The notes under the pieces: generated by a model
What the model saw: only the letters and a program-made list of their open reading frames with translations
Databases searched by the model: none
Told to the model about the DNA's origin: nothing
Shown here: piece after piece, positions 1 to 9,059 of the stretch
Layout: each line of letters starts with the position of its first letter
Numbering within the stretch: the stretch's first letter is position 1
Translations under genes and position numbers: made by a program
Assembly (NCBI RefSeq): GCF_000829055.1
Contig: NZ_AP012544.1
Coordinates: 186,001-250,000 of the forward strand
Length of the DNA: 64,000 nucleotides
DNA from: Lacticaseibacillus casei DSM 20011 = JCM 1134 = ATCC 393
GTDB taxonomy: Bacteria > Bacillota > Bacilli > Lactobacillales > Lactobacillaceae
Direction: 5' to 3'

Positions 1-1
1 G

Positions 2-166
2 CGTTTGCACGTGGCAACGCCGGTGATTGCCAGTGCTTTGATGATGCGTTACCGATCAGAAGCAGCCGACACCATGACCGGTAAAGTAGTGGCTGCTTTA
101 CGCAATCAGTTCGGGGGACATGCAGTTGATCCCACGACCGGAAAACACGACGGCCAAGTGAAGTAA
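2..166 (+). CDS. gnd: 6-phosphogluconate dehydrogenase, C-terminal end (partial)
   Basis: The window opens inside this gene; 54 codons and a TAA remain. The visible residues (TPVIASALMMRYRSE, then GKVVAALRNQFGGHAV) match the C-terminal tail of the short, about 300-residue type of decarboxylating 6-phosphogluconate dehydrogenase (YqeC/GntZ type), which oxidises 6-phosphogluconate to ribulose 5-phosphate and CO2. It ends 11 bp before the gluconokinase start, and the kinase ribosome site (AAAGGAG) directly follows its stop, so the two are probably co-transcribed. Its position beside gntK and gntP supports a gluconate catabolic role. Cofactor preference cannot be judged from the tail. Confidence 0.75.
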   Translation, partial: RLHVATPVIASALMMRYRSEAADTMTGKVVAALRNQFGGHAVDPTTGKHDGQVK

Positions 167-177
167 AGGAGAAGAAC

Positions 178-1749
178 GTGATGTCTATCAAATATATGAT
201 CGGGGTTGATTTAGGTACAACGAGTACCAAGGTCGTTTTGTTTGATCTAAAAGGTCAAGCGATTGCGACGGCGAATAACCTTTACCCGTTATATCAAGAT
301 ACGCCGGATATGGCTGAAGAGGATCCGGAAGAAATTTTTGCGGCGACGGTTGGCGGATTAACCGAAGTCATGCATCGCGGGAATGTTCAGCCCGGTGAAT
401 TAGGCGGCGTTTCGTTTTCAGCCGCCATGCATAGTCTGATTTTGATGGATGAGCATGACAAACCGATCACACGGGTTATTACCTGGGCAGACAATCGGGC
501 GGCGGCTTACGCGACGAAGCTGAAGCAAAGTGACCTGGGGATGACGCTGTCTAAGGCGACCGGGGTTCCAACGCACCCGATGTCGCCGCTGGTGAAATTA
601 CTGTGGCTCAGTGCCGAGCATCCCGAGCTTGTCGCCCGCACGCGTCATTTTATCGGGATTAAAGATTATATCTTGTTCCGCTTTTTCGGGCGGTATGTTC
701 AAGACTATTCACTGGCAAACGCGACGGGCTTGTTCAATATTCACACGGTGGATTGGGATGATCGTGCGTTAGATGTCGCCAATGTCCGGCGCGATCAACT
801 GCCGGAGTTGGTGGATACGAGTTATCAGCTGACCGGGTTAAATGCTAATTACGCCGCCGTGACCGGCATTGACGACAAAACACCGTTCATTCTCGGGGCT
901 AGTGATGGCACGCTAAGTAACCTTGGCGTTGGCGCGATTGATCCTGGCGTTTTGGCGGTCACGATTGGCACTTCAGGCGCCGTTCGCGTGGTGACGGATA
1001 AGCCGGTTGTTGATCCGCAAGGGCGGTTATTCACTTACTACTTGGCACCTAATAAGTGGGTCGTCGGCGGTCCGGTGAATAATGGCGGCATCGTGTTCCG
1101 CTGGGTGCGCGATCAATTGTTTGCGCCGGAAAAAATCACCGCCGAGCAACTACAGGTTGATTCATATGAAGTTTTGACCGACATTGCCAGCAAAATTCCT
1201 GCCGGTGCCGATGGGCTATTATTCCATCCGTATCTTGGCGGGGAACGGGCCCCGATTTGGGACGCGAATGCGCGCGGCAGTTTCTTCGGCTTAACCCGCC
1301 AGCATACACGAGCACACATGGTTCGCGCGGCACTTGAGGGCATCGTTTATAACCTGTATATGGTGATGTTGATGATCGAAGGCATTACTGGCAAACCTCG
1401 CGCCATTCAAGCGACAGGCGGGTTCGCCCGCAGCGCATTATGGCGACAAATGCTGGCCGATGTGTTTGAACAGGAAGTCAACATTCCTGAAAGTTTTGAA
1501 AGCTCGGCATTGGGAGCCGTGGTGATCGGGATGAAATCGTTAGGGTTGATTGATGATCTCAGTGTCGTCAAGGATATGATTGGCGTCACCAACACGCATG
1601 AACCGAATGAAGCTAATTTCCAAGCTTATCGGGAATTGTTGCCAATCTGGATTCGGCTAACGCGCAAGCTAGGCAGCGAGTATCAGGCGATTGCCGATTA
1701 TCAACGCGCGCATCCGGATCCGAGGGCACGTAGCAAAGAACAGGATTAA
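178..1749 (+). CDS. gntK: Gluconokinase (FGGY carbohydrate kinase)
   Basis: It phosphorylates gluconate to 6-phosphogluconate, the substrate of the upstream dehydrogenase. The FGGY fold is clear: an N-terminal ATPase motif GVDLGTTSTK at residues 9-18, a substrate-region stretch SFSAAMHSL near 80, a second nucleotide motif around VTIGTSGAVR (about 262), and a C-terminal GGFARSALWRQM near 417. The length of 523 aa is normal. AAAGGAG lies at 166-171; a GTG at 178 and an ATG at 181 are both possible starts, the ATG having the better spacing. The neighbours (dehydrogenase before, GntP permease after) make gluconate a much better guess than xylulose or glycerol. Confidence 0.88.
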   Translation: MMSIKYMIGVDLGTTSTKVVLFDLKGQAIATANNLYPLYQDTPDMAEEDPEEIFAATVGGLTEVMHRGNVQPGELGGVSFSAAMHSLILMDEHDKPITRVITWADNRAAAYATKLKQSDLGMTLSKATGVPTHPMSPLVKLLWLSAEHPELVARTRHFIGIKDYILFRFFGRYVQDYSLANATGLFNIHTVDWDDRALDVANVRRDQLPELVDTSYQLTGLNANYAAVTGIDDKTPFILGASDGTLSNLGVGAIDPGVLAVTIGTSGAVRVVTDKPVVDPQGRLFTYYLAPNKWVVGGPVNNGGIVFRWVRDQLFAPEKITAEQLQVDSYEVLTDIASKIPAGADGLLFHPYLGGERAPIWDANARGSFFGLTRQHTRAHMVRAALEGIVYNLYMVMLMIEGITGKPRAIQATGGFARSALWRQMLADVFEQEVNIPESFESSALGAVVIGMKSLGLIDDLSVVKDMIGVTNTHEPNEANFQAYRELLPIWIRLTRKLGSEYQAIADYQRAHPDPRARSKEQD

Positions 1750-1819
1750 TCAGGTATATAAAAATTAGGCGACAGACGCAAACGATCACAAAAGCGACTG
1801 CCACTTTTTATCGATAGTT

Positions 1820-1834
1820 TTGTAAACGGTTTCT
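1820..1834 (+). promoter_or_regulatory. Catabolite-responsive element (cre) before gntP
   Basis: The 15 bases TTGTAAACGGTTTCT fit the consensus WTGNAANCGNWNNCW at every fixed position. The site lies in the 162-bp gap between gntK and gntP, so CcpA probably represses permease expression when preferred sugars are present. CcpA binding itself is inferred. Confidence 0.7.
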
Positions 1835-1911
1835 AGAAGCGCGGGCATATGCTCAAATTAACGCGTTCGGCGACTTCTAACCGCGCCGATTCATGTCAAG
1901 GAGGACTGAAC

Positions 1912-3264
1912 ATGGATTTACTTGTCTTGGTGCTAGGCATTCTATTACTGTTGGTGTTGATTATTAAGTTTAAGTTCAACACTTATGTTTCTCTGATAAT
2001 AACAGCTGTTGTTGTGGCGCTGGGGCTGGGGATGGCGCCGGCTAAGATCGCCACGAGTATTCAAACCGGTATTGGCTCGCAATTAGGTGAACTTGCGCTG
2101 GTCTTTGGTTTTGGTGCGATGCTGGGACGGCTGGTTGCCGACGCCGGTGGTGCTTATCGTATCGCCCACACGCTGATTAACGCGTTCGGACGCCGGGGCT
2201 TACAATTAGCGGTGGTTTTGGCTTCTTTCATCATCGGCATTGCTTTGTTTTTTGAAGTCGGGATCGTTTTGCTGGTTCCGATCGTCTTTGCCATTGCTGC
2301 CGAAGCCGGTGTCCCGATTTTGACACTTGGCATTCCGATGGCAGCCGCCTTGTCGGTTACGCACGGCTTCTTACCGCCACATCCGGCACCGACAGCCATT
2401 TCGACAGCGCTGGGTGCTTCAGCTGGACTGGTGCTGGCATATGGGGTCATCATTGCAGTCCCAACGGTCTACATTGCCGGCCCGCTATTTTCCAAACTTG
2501 CCCATCGGCTGGTTCCGGATGCTTTTGAACGGCGTGGCAATTTAAAAGCGTTGGGGCCGCAAAAAACCTTCAAGCTTGATGAAACCCCGGGCTTCGGTAT
2601 CTCGGTTTTGACATCGCTGTTTCCGGTTATCCTGATGGCTATTGCGACGGTCTATGAACTGGTTCTGCATGGTGGCAAAACGCCAAAAGCACCGACAGGC
2701 ATGGATAATTTGATCGCCTTTATCGGGTCACCGAGTATCGCGATGCTAATCTCACTTCTATTCGCTATGTGGGCCATGGGTTATGCCCGCAAGCTGCCGG
2801 CCAAGGATATCATGGCTACGTTGGAAGAGGCAGTGAAGTCCATTGCGATGCTGCTGTTGGTTATCGGTGGCGGCGGTGCGTTTAAGCAAGTCTTAATTGA
2901 TGGCGGCGTTGGCGACTCCGTGAAAAATCTATTCGTCTCATCGTCCATTTCGCCACTGATTCTTGGCTGGTTAATTGCCGTGGTTTTGCGAATCGCCCTT
3001 GGCTCGGCAACCGTTGCCGCCATGACCGCTTCCGGACTGGTGTTGCCTCTGATGCAAAGCGCCGGTATCCAACCGGCTTTGATGGTGCTGGCAATTGGCG
3101 CAGGATCATTGGCAGCCAGCCACGTCAACGACGCCGGATTTTGGATGTTCCGTGAATATTTTGACCTCACCATTAAGCAAACCCTGCTGACATGGACCTT
3201 GTTGGAAACAATTATCTCGGTTGTCGGACTGGGTGGCGTGCTTTTGTTGAGTTTGTTTGTTTAA
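1912..3264 (+). CDS. gntP: Gluconate permease, GntP family
   Basis: This is an integral membrane importer of the GntP family (gluconate:H+ symporter), about 450 aa with 12 or more hydrophobic segments throughout. Family-typical stretches are visible: FGAMLGRLVADAGGAYRIA near residue 63, HGFLPPHPAPTA near 144, ALGSATVAAMTASGLVLP near 362 and SHVNDAGFW near 403. An upstream in-frame ATG at 1849 exists, but the start at 1912 has AAGGAGG at 1898-1904 just before it and gives the normal hydrophobic N-terminus. It follows gntK after a gap with a cre site and ends at a hairpin terminator, so it closes the gluconate cluster. Confidence 0.9.
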   Translation: MDLLVLVLGILLLLVLIIKFKFNTYVSLIITAVVVALGLGMAPAKIATSIQTGIGSQLGELALVFGFGAMLGRLVADAGGAYRIAHTLINAFGRRGLQLAVVLASFIIGIALFFEVGIVLLVPIVFAIAAEAGVPILTLGIPMAAALSVTHGFLPPHPAPTAISTALGASAGLVLAYGVIIAVPTVYIAGPLFSKLAHRLVPDAFERRGNLKALGPQKTFKLDETPGFGISVLTSLFPVILMAIATVYELVLHGGKTPKAPTGMDNLIAFIGSPSIAMLISLLFAMWAMGYARKLPAKDIMATLEEAVKSIAMLLLVIGGGGAFKQVLIDGGVGDSVKNLFVSSSISPLILGWLIAVVLRIALGSATVAAMTASGLVLPLMQSAGIQPALMVLAIGAGSLAASHVNDAGFWMFREYFDLTIKQTLLTWTLLETIISVVGLGGVLLLSLFV

Positions 3265-3276
3265 AGGCGAAAAGAT

Positions 3277-3306
3277 AAAAAGTCGACGATAGGTCGGCTT
3301 TTTTGC
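3277..3306 (+). terminator. Rho-independent terminator after gntP
   Basis: The stem AAAAGTCGAC / GTCGGCTTTT (one G-T pair) with a short loop is followed by a T run. Confidence 0.75.
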
Positions 3307-3396
3307 GTTTACAAGCTGAAGCCGACCGTCGCAGTCAGCCGCTCAATATGATAAACTTACGCCATTCACAAATACAGAAATGGAGATCTTTAACTT

Positions 3397-3741
3397 ATGT
3401 ACGAACCAACCAAAAAACGCCGCGTTGCCGAAGATGTTGCCAAGGTTTTTCCCGAAGAGGTAACGAATCAGCTTTTTGATGTCATTGCCGTGATGCAAAA
3501 GGCCAAGCAACTGGTGACGGCGCCGGTGGCGATTGCCTTTTCGGATGATTATACCGATGACGAAATGTATGCCATGATTATTCAAGGTAACCTGGCGCCT
3601 GCGCAGGAATTTCCGTTGACCTATAAGGGGGACAAGCCTTTTTTGGGGCATGGCTATATTCTTGTGGTGAAGGATAAGCCGAAGACGATTCGAATTGACT
3701 TTAGTGCCGCAAATCCGTTCAAAGCAGATAAAACCAAATAA
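3397..3741 (+). CDS. Small conserved-looking protein, unknown function
   Basis: A 114-aa soluble protein with no signal peptide or membrane segment. The N-terminus is basic (MYEPTKKRR) and is followed by an amphipathic stretch (EEVTNQLFDVIAVMQKAK) and a beta-rich C-terminal half (GYILVVKDKPKTIRIDF). It vaguely resembles the DUF960 family of Firmicutes in size and N-terminal pattern, but I cannot confirm that. The start has a weak GGAGA site. It stands alone between the gntP terminator and the metal transporter promoter, all on the plus strand. No function is proposed. Confidence 0.6.
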   Translation: MYEPTKKRRVAEDVAKVFPEEVTNQLFDVIAVMQKAKQLVTAPVAIAFSDDYTDDEMYAMIIQGNLAPAQEFPLTYKGDKPFLGHGYILVVKDKPKTIRIDFSAANPFKADKTK

Positions 3742-3774
3742 AACTGGCCTTTTCATGAAAACTTAGGTAAAATA

Positions 3775-3799
3775 GTAGATCGTAATCGTTACCGTCTAC
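3775..3799 (+). promoter_or_regulatory. Zur/metalloregulator-like palindromic operator
   Basis: The arms GTAGATCGTAA and TTACCGTCTAC are 11-bp inverted repeats (two mismatches) around a TCG centre. The core TCGTAAT..TTAC resembles Firmicute Zur boxes. It lies 15-40 bp before the ATPase start and just downstream of a possible TAAAAT -10 at about 3769, a position suited to repression. That the regulator is Zur rather than another Fur-type or MntR-type protein is inferred. Confidence 0.55.
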
Positions 3800-3814
3800 G
3801 ATTGGGAGGCAGCT

Positions 3815-4534
3815 ATGAGCGAACCAATTTTGTCTGTGAAGCACCTTAGTTTTGGATTTCGCGATCAACAGCTTTATCGCGACCTGAGTTTTCATTTGGA
3901 TGTCGGCTCGATAACGAGCTTGGTTGGGCCGAATGGGGTGGGGAAGACCACGCTGATTCGCCTGTTGATGGCACAGTTAAAGCCGCAAGCCGGCACGATT
4001 CAGTTTCGCAAGCAGCCACCGGTTCGACTGGGCTATGTACCACAATTTCGCAATGTCGATGAGGAATTTCCGCTGTCAATCCGCAGCTTTATTCAGTTGC
4101 GGCAGCTGGACCATCTTTTCTTTTGGCATACGCCTAAGGAAAAAGCGGCGCTGAACCGGGTTATCAAAGCGACCCACTTAACGCATATTGCCGACACACG
4201 GCTCGGGATGGCGAGTGGCGGTGAAAAGCAGAAGGCCTATTTAGCCCAGGCGCTGTTGGATGATCCCAACTTTTTGATTCTCGATGAATCGACGGCAAGC
4301 CTGGATGTGAATACCAAGCATGAGTTGATGGATCTGGTTCAGGAGCTGAACCAGACCCAGAAGCTAACGGTGTTGTTCGTGACGCATGACTTGAGCCTAG
4401 CGAAGCAATATACCAAACAATATTTGCTGTTGACCGGCGATCGTTACGAAATGAAGCCGACTGCCGAGATGGATCTGGCTTCAATGCCGGAAGAGTTGCG
4501 CAATGATGCCGAGAATCGCGGGGTGATCGCATGA
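3815..4534 (+). CDS. Metal (Zn/Mn) ABC transporter ATP-binding protein
   Basis: A 239-aa ABC ATPase. Walker A GPNGVGKTT is at residues 38-46, the signature region reads ASGGEKQKAYLAQALL near 131-146, Walker B is FLILDES near 151, and the switch histidine is in VTHDLSL near 188. Together with the ZnuB-type permease that overlaps its stop by 4 bp (ATGA), it forms a ZnuC/AdcC-like metal importer. GGGAGG precedes the ATG. No substrate-binding protein is encoded next to it, so the lipoprotein partner must be elsewhere. The Zur-like palindrome upstream favours zinc; manganese remains possible. Confidence 0.8.
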   Translation: MSEPILSVKHLSFGFRDQQLYRDLSFHLDVGSITSLVGPNGVGKTTLIRLLMAQLKPQAGTIQFRKQPPVRLGYVPQFRNVDEEFPLSIRSFIQLRQLDHLFFWHTPKEKAALNRVIKATHLTHIADTRLGMASGGEKQKAYLAQALLDDPNFLILDESTASLDVNTKHELMDLVQELNQTQKLTVLFVTHDLSLAKQYTKQYLLLTGDRYEMKPTAEMDLASMPEELRNDAENRGVIA

Positions 4535-5328
4535 ATTTATTTGCTTATGCCTTCATGCAAAATGCTTTTATGGCTAGCACGTTTATTGCTATCACGACCG
4601 GTATTGTCGGCGTCTTTGTGGTTGCCCGTAACATGTCCTTCCTGGCGCACACCTTGTCTGAGGTGGGCTTTGCCGGTGCCGCATTTGCAGTGTTTGCCGG
4701 CATTAGACCGCTTGACGGGATGTTGATGTTTACGGCCATTAGCAGTATTAGTGTCGGCCGGATGTCGGTTCAGGCCTCGCGTCGTGAAGCGTCGATTAGC
4801 GCGGTTTCGAGCTTGTTCATCGGTTTGGGCATTTTGTTTTTATCGCTTTCGAGTGCCAATGCTAGCTATGCGACGACGATTCTGTTCGGCAGCATTATCG
4901 GCATTTCGCGTAGTGACGTTTGGCAGCTGGTTGCGTTGGCTGCTGGCGTTTTGTTTACGTTGTATTTTGGATATCGCCGCCTAGCATTTGATTCATTTGA
5001 TCCGGTGGGTTCGGCTGCGCAAGGGTTGAAAAGTAAATACATTTCCATTTACTTTCTGCTCATTCTCGCGGTTTCGGTTTCGATCGGCGCGCAAATCGTC
5101 GGTAGTTTGCTAGTGTTCATTTTGCTCACGCTGCCGCCTAATGTTGCCAAGTACCTGGGAAGAACCCTGCCGCAGATGATTGTGATTTCCGTCATCACGG
5201 CGTTAATCGGCGTCTGGAGTGGCCTTTACCTGGGGTTCCTGACGAACTGGCCAGTAACCTTCTTCATTGCCGCCATTGAGTTTATCTTTTATTTCCTGGC
5301 GCTGTGGTATCACCACCAGACAAATTGA
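4531..5328 (+). CDS. Metal (Zn/Mn) ABC transporter permease, ZnuB/ABC-3 family
   Basis: A 265-aa protein with seven or eight hydrophobic helices typical of the ABC-3 family, the membrane half of the transporter with the upstream ATPase. Family features include GIVGVFVVARNMSFLAHTLS at residues 24-43, the GSIIGIS segment near 118, and the SIGAQIVGSLLVFILLTLPPN region near 184. Its ATG overlaps the ATPase stop, which implies translational coupling. A strong hairpin terminator follows 13 bp after the stop and closes the two-gene operon. Confidence 0.82.
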   Translation: MNLFAYAFMQNAFMASTFIAITTGIVGVFVVARNMSFLAHTLSEVGFAGAAFAVFAGIRPLDGMLMFTAISSISVGRMSVQASRREASISAVSSLFIGLGILFLSLSSANASYATTILFGSIIGISRSDVWQLVALAAGVLFTLYFGYRRLAFDSFDPVGSAAQGLKSKYISIYFLLILAVSVSIGAQIVGSLLVFILLTLPPNVAKYLGRTLPQMIVISVITALIGVWSGLYLGFLTNWPVTFFIAAIEFIFYFLALWYHHQTN

Positions 5329-5340
5329 TTGAATCGTATT

Positions 5341-5390
5341 AAAAAATGGCTTTAGAGAGCAGATGCATGCCTCTCTAAAGCCATTTTTTC
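5341..5390. terminator. Bidirectional terminator
   Basis: A perfect stem, AAAAAATGGCTTTAGAGAG and its complement around an 11-nt loop, has A and T runs on both sides. It serves the plus-strand permease and the minus-strand phosphoesterase. Confidence 0.9.
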
Positions 5391-5408
5391 GTGTTAGTCT
5401 AAATCCCA

Positions 5409-6257
5409 CTAGTGCCGCTCGCGCTGTTGACGCAAAAATTCAGCGACTTCTGCCCGATAGTGGTGGGATTGATCAAACTGGGCAAGGTAGGCGGCGTCGT
5501 GGGTGCTTGTCGCGCCAGTGTGCCGCAGCTTGGTGTAAACCTCTAGATAAGGCAGCTGGGCTTCCTTGGCCACTGCCAATTCGGCCGAGACGTCATAGGG
5601 AACCTGCCGTAAGTTCAGATCGGTGATGGCGCCGTTGCCGAGTTCCAATAATGCGTAATCCGCATAGCTGGTGGTTTGCAACTTGGCGCGCGGTGAATAG
5701 GCTTGGCCAATCGAACCGGGATTGAGAATAACCTGACCGCTGCTGGTATAGCGCAGCAATTGCTGATGGGTGTGCCCATAAATCGCAATGTCGATATCTT
5801 GACTCGGAGCAATCTGGTCAAAGTTTGCCTGTGGTTGGTCGGGGTATAAGCAATGACCGTGATTAGAGTCTGGCAGATTGTGGGCCAGGCTGATCACGAG
5901 GCCATCTTGTTCAAAAACGTCATGCAGCGGCCAATGACGGATGGTCGTCAACATGTCGGCCGTCAGTTGTGGCCACAGATACGCCACTAAGCGACTGAAG
6001 TAGACATCGGTGGGTTGCGCCAAGTCGACCGGACCATCTAAAACCCAGAATAAATCGTCATCCCAGTTTCCTTTGACGAGATGCGTCAGCGGCAAGGCAT
6101 GCAGGCCGTGCCAGAGGTTAGCTGCTCCCGGGCCTGGTAAGAATAGATCGCCAAGAAACCAGTATTCATCTGGATGATGTGCTTGGGCGTCTTTGATGAC
6201 CGCTGAAAAGGCAGTCATATTGCCGTGAATATCTGATAAAATGGCGATTTTGGTCAT
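5409..6257 (-). CDS. Metallophosphoesterase (calcineurin-like)
   Basis: A 282-aa cytoplasmic hydrolase with the full set of metal-binding motifs in order: ILSDIHGN at residues 6-13, FLGDLFLPGP near 34-43, VKGNWDDD near 60, and the C-terminal YGHTHQQ near 159. The family covers YfcE-like phosphodiesterases, DNA/RNA phosphatases and diadenosine tetraphosphatases, so the substrate is open. Its ATG overlaps the stop of the dehydrogenase gene by 4 bp, and that gene in turn overlaps pepF, giving a tightly coupled three-gene operon pepF - dehydrogenase - phosphoesterase. Confidence 0.8.
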   Translation of the reverse strand: MTKIAILSDIHGNMTAFSAVIKDAQAHHPDEYWFLGDLFLPGPGAANLWHGLHALPLTHLVKGNWDDDLFWVLDGPVDLAQPTDVYFSRLVAYLWPQLTADMLTTIRHWPLHDVFEQDGLVISLAHNLPDSNHGHCLYPDQPQANFDQIAPSQDIDIAIYGHTHQQLLRYTSSGQVILNPGSIGQAYSPRAKLQTTSYADYALLELGNGAITDLNLRQVPYDVSAELAVAKEAQLPYLEVYTKLRHTGATSTHDAAYLAQFDQSHHYRAEVAEFLRQQRERH

Positions 6258-7135
6258 GCTTCATCCCACCGTTCGTTCATCGTGACTAATCCTTGCGTTC
6301 CTAAATCACCTTTGCCCGCTGCCACCATTTTGGCATACAGATCTTCGGCCAATTCGGTTGCCGGCAACTGCAAGTGCATTTTCTTGGCTTCGTCTAACGC
6401 AATGCGCAGGTCTTTGAGAAAATGTTTGGCGAAAAAGCCGGGCGTGTAATCGGCTTGCAGCATACGCGGACCGTAGTTGCTGAGACTCCAGTTCGCCGCG
6501 GCACCACTGCCGACGACTTTCAGAATTTCGTTCAGATCCAATCCAGCGGCTTTTCCATAGACGAGCATCTCGCTCAATCCAGTCATCGTGCCGGCAATCA
6601 TAATTTGATTGGCCATTTTGGCATGCTGCCCGGAACCGGCCGGGCCAAAATAATTGACGGATGAGGCGATCGGTGCAAACAGCTCCTTGAGTTTCGACAG
6701 CAAGTCTTTTTGGCCGCCGATCATAATGGTGAGGGTGCCTTTTTTAGCGCCAATGTCCCCACCGGAAACAGGCGCATCAACGGCAATGACGCCTTTTTCT
6801 TTGGCTTTTTCGGCAATTTGCTTGGCCAGTGTCGGGGTGCTGGTGGTCATATCAATCACCAGGTCACCGGCCTGAGTACCGGCCAGAATGCCATCACAGC
6901 CAAAATAGACTGCTTCGACATCTTGCGGAAAGCCGACCATCGACATGACGACATGACATTGTGCAGCAACGGCGTGGGGTGATTCTGCCCAGACCGCGCC
7001 GGCATCCAAGACTGCCTGTGCATGGGCCTTGGTGCGATTGTAAACGATGACTTCCTGACCGGCTTTAAGAAAGTTCTTGATGATGCCGGTACCCATCACA
7101 CCGGTGCCAATAAATCCAAGTTTCAACGAGCTCAT
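6254..7135 (-). CDS. NAD(P)-dependent beta-hydroxyacid dehydrogenase (GarR/GlxR/HIBADH family)
   Basis: A 293-aa oxidoreductase. The Rossmann dinucleotide motif GFIGTGVMGTGIIKNF is at residues 7-22. The substrate-binding segment DAPVSGGDIGAKKGTLTIM lies near 120-138, and the catalytic-lysine region GSGQHAKMANQ lies near 167-177. The family reduces tartronate semialdehyde, oxidises 3-hydroxyisobutyrate or acts on succinic semialdehyde; the exact substrate cannot be told. It is translationally coupled at both ends (4-bp overlaps with pepF upstream and the phosphoesterase downstream). Confidence 0.82.
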   Translation of the reverse strand: MSSLKLGFIGTGVMGTGIIKNFLKAGQEVIVYNRTKAHAQAVLDAGAVWAESPHAVAAQCHVVMSMVGFPQDVEAVYFGCDGILAGTQAGDLVIDMTTSTPTLAKQIAEKAKEKGVIAVDAPVSGGDIGAKKGTLTIMIGGQKDLLSKLKELFAPIASSVNYFGPAGSGQHAKMANQIMIAGTMTGLSEMLVYGKAAGLDLNEILKVVGSGAAANWSLSNYGPRMLQADYTPGFFAKHFLKDLRIALDEAKKMHLQLPATELAEDLYAKMVAAGKGDLGTQGLVTMNERWDEA

Positions 7136-8931
7136 CCTTTCTGTAAAAGTTCTTCCAATTCCGTTAAACGCTTTTCAAACATCGAAAATGCCGCTTCCAG
7201 ATAGTCCGGTTTGGTCATATCGACACCAGCGGTTTTCATGGTATCGATGGCGTATTGCGAGCTACCTGACTTTAAATAGTCCAAGTAGCGGGATGCGGCG
7301 TTGGGTTCGCCGCTGCTAATACCAGCGGCTAGCGTTGATGCTGCGGCAAATCCGGTTGCATACTGATAGACATAATAATTGTAATAGAAATGTGGAATTC
7401 GTGCCCATTCGAATGCAATTTCGGGATCGCGGGCAACATCCGGTCCATAATACCGGGCATTGAGATCGGCATAGTAAGTCGCCATACTAGTTGCCGTGAG
7501 CGGTTCGCCTTGTTGGTCCTGCTGATGAATCCAGTGCTCAAATTCGGTAAATTGGGTTTGGCGAAAAACAGTGCCTTTGAAGCCATCGAGATAGTAATTC
7601 AGGATGTAGGCGCGTACCTTGGGGTCATCCGTGTGGGTGAGGAAGTAATCGGTGAGCAGATTTTCGTTGGTAGTCGAAGCAATTTCGGCAACAAAAATCG
7701 GATAGTCCCCATACACATAAGGCTGGTTGTGACGCGTGTACCAGCTGTGAACGCTGTGGCCGGTTTCGTGAATCAAAGTATAAAGCTCATCCACCGCGTC
7801 ATGCCAGTTCAGCAAAATAAACGGATTCGTATCGTAAGACCCGCCTGAATAAGCACCGGAGCGTTTGCCTTTATTTTCGACGACATCAATGTAACGATTG
7901 TCGAAGATTTCCCGGACATGGCTGAGATAATCATCACCAAGCGGCGCCAAAGCCTTTAATGCCTCGGCTTTTGCCTGATCAAGCGTGAACGTCAACGGCG
8001 GCTTGCCAGTCAACGGGGTGTAAATGTCATACATGTGTAGTTGATCGACGCCCAAGACTTTTTTCCGCAATGCGACATAGCGATGCAGAAGGGGTAAATG
8101 GGTGTTGACTTGATCGATAAGGGTCGTATAAACACTTTCCGGAATGTGGTTGCTTGCCATTGCCGCCGCGCGGGCATTAGCGTAATGATGGGCTTTGGCA
8201 TTGAAATTGTGCGCCTTGACCTGGCCGCTCAGGGTTTGGGCAAACGTGTTCTTCATGCTTTCGTAAGCACGCAGTAACGTTTCAAAGGCTTCTTTGCGCA
8301 ATTTTCGCTGGGTTGAGCGAATCAGCTGGCCGTACAAGCCGTTACTGAGCTGCACTGTTTCGCCGTCTTCATTTTCGACAAAACCGAATTGCAGGTCGGA
8401 GTTGTCTAGGACGTTGAAAGTGGCATGACTGGCGTTCAGCGCATTACCGGCACTGGCAATCAGAGCTTCCGCTGCGGCTGTCAGCACATGTTGGCGATTG
8501 ACGGTGATCGCATCGATAAAATGCCCAAACGGCTTAAGACTTTCAGTGTCGCGCCATGCTGCCAATTTGTCCGCGGGAATTGCCAGAATCTCCGGATCCA
8601 AAAAGGCTAACTGACTGGCCAGCTCGGCGCCGAGACTTTCAGCCTTGGCATTCATCGCCTGATAAGTGGCGTTGCCAGTATCCTGGTCGCTTTTCAGACT
8701 TGAATAAACATAAACTTTCTCAAACCGCCGAAAGACCGCTAAAACCGCCTTGATGCCGTTGATGAGCGCAGCGGCTGAATTGCCTAACGTTCCCTTGAGC
8801 GCAGTCGCCTCTTTGGCCTGCTCGCGAACAGCTCCAAAGTCGGCTGTCCACGCCGCATCATTTGGATAAATGGTGGTTAGATCCCATGTCAGCTTGGTTG
8901 GAACATCTTCACGTACCGGTAAATGTTGCAT
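7132..8931 (-). CDS. pepF: Oligoendopeptidase F (M3 zinc peptidase)
   Basis: A 599-aa cytoplasmic metallopeptidase that cuts short oligopeptides, part of the peptide-nitrogen pathway of lactic acid bacteria. The zinc motif HETGHSVHSWY sits near residue 388, and the third ligand region EIASTTNE is about 25 residues further on. The N-terminal half is the helical M3 domain, and the length is the family norm. GGAG lies before the ATG at 8931. It is the first gene of the minus-strand operon and is transcribed away from the LCP gene. Confidence 0.92.
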   Translation of the reverse strand: MQHLPVREDVPTKLTWDLTTIYPNDAAWTADFGAVREQAKEATALKGTLGNSAAALINGIKAVLAVFRRFEKVYVYSSLKSDQDTGNATYQAMNAKAESLGAELASQLAFLDPEILAIPADKLAAWRDTESLKPFGHFIDAITVNRQHVLTAAAEALIASAGNALNASHATFNVLDNSDLQFGFVENEDGETVQLSNGLYGQLIRSTQRKLRKEAFETLLRAYESMKNTFAQTLSGQVKAHNFNAKAHHYANARAAAMASNHIPESVYTTLIDQVNTHLPLLHRYVALRKKVLGVDQLHMYDIYTPLTGKPPLTFTLDQAKAEALKALAPLGDDYLSHVREIFDNRYIDVVENKGKRSGAYSGGSYDTNPFILLNWHDAVDELYTLIHETGHSVHSWYTRHNQPYVYGDYPIFVAEIASTTNENLLTDYFLTHTDDPKVRAYILNYYLDGFKGTVFRQTQFTEFEHWIHQQDQQGEPLTATSMATYYADLNARYYGPDVARDPEIAFEWARIPHFYYNYYVYQYATGFAAASTLAAGISSGEPNAASRYLDYLKSGSSQYAIDTMKTAGVDMTKPDYLEAAFSMFEKRLTELEELLQKG

Positions 8932-9059
8932 CTGATCAGCTCCAATTTCTAATATTTCTTTAATGTTACCATATCACGCTGATTTTTGAGCTAAATCCCT
9001 TCTTTCTTCATAATTATCTGCTACACTACCGTAGAAACTAAAACTGGAGTGAAGAAGTA

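Noticed and set aside
2154..3173. Minus-strand frames of 99 and 130 codons opposite gntP
   Set aside because: Opposite a clear permease gene, low-complexity composition, no ribosome site.
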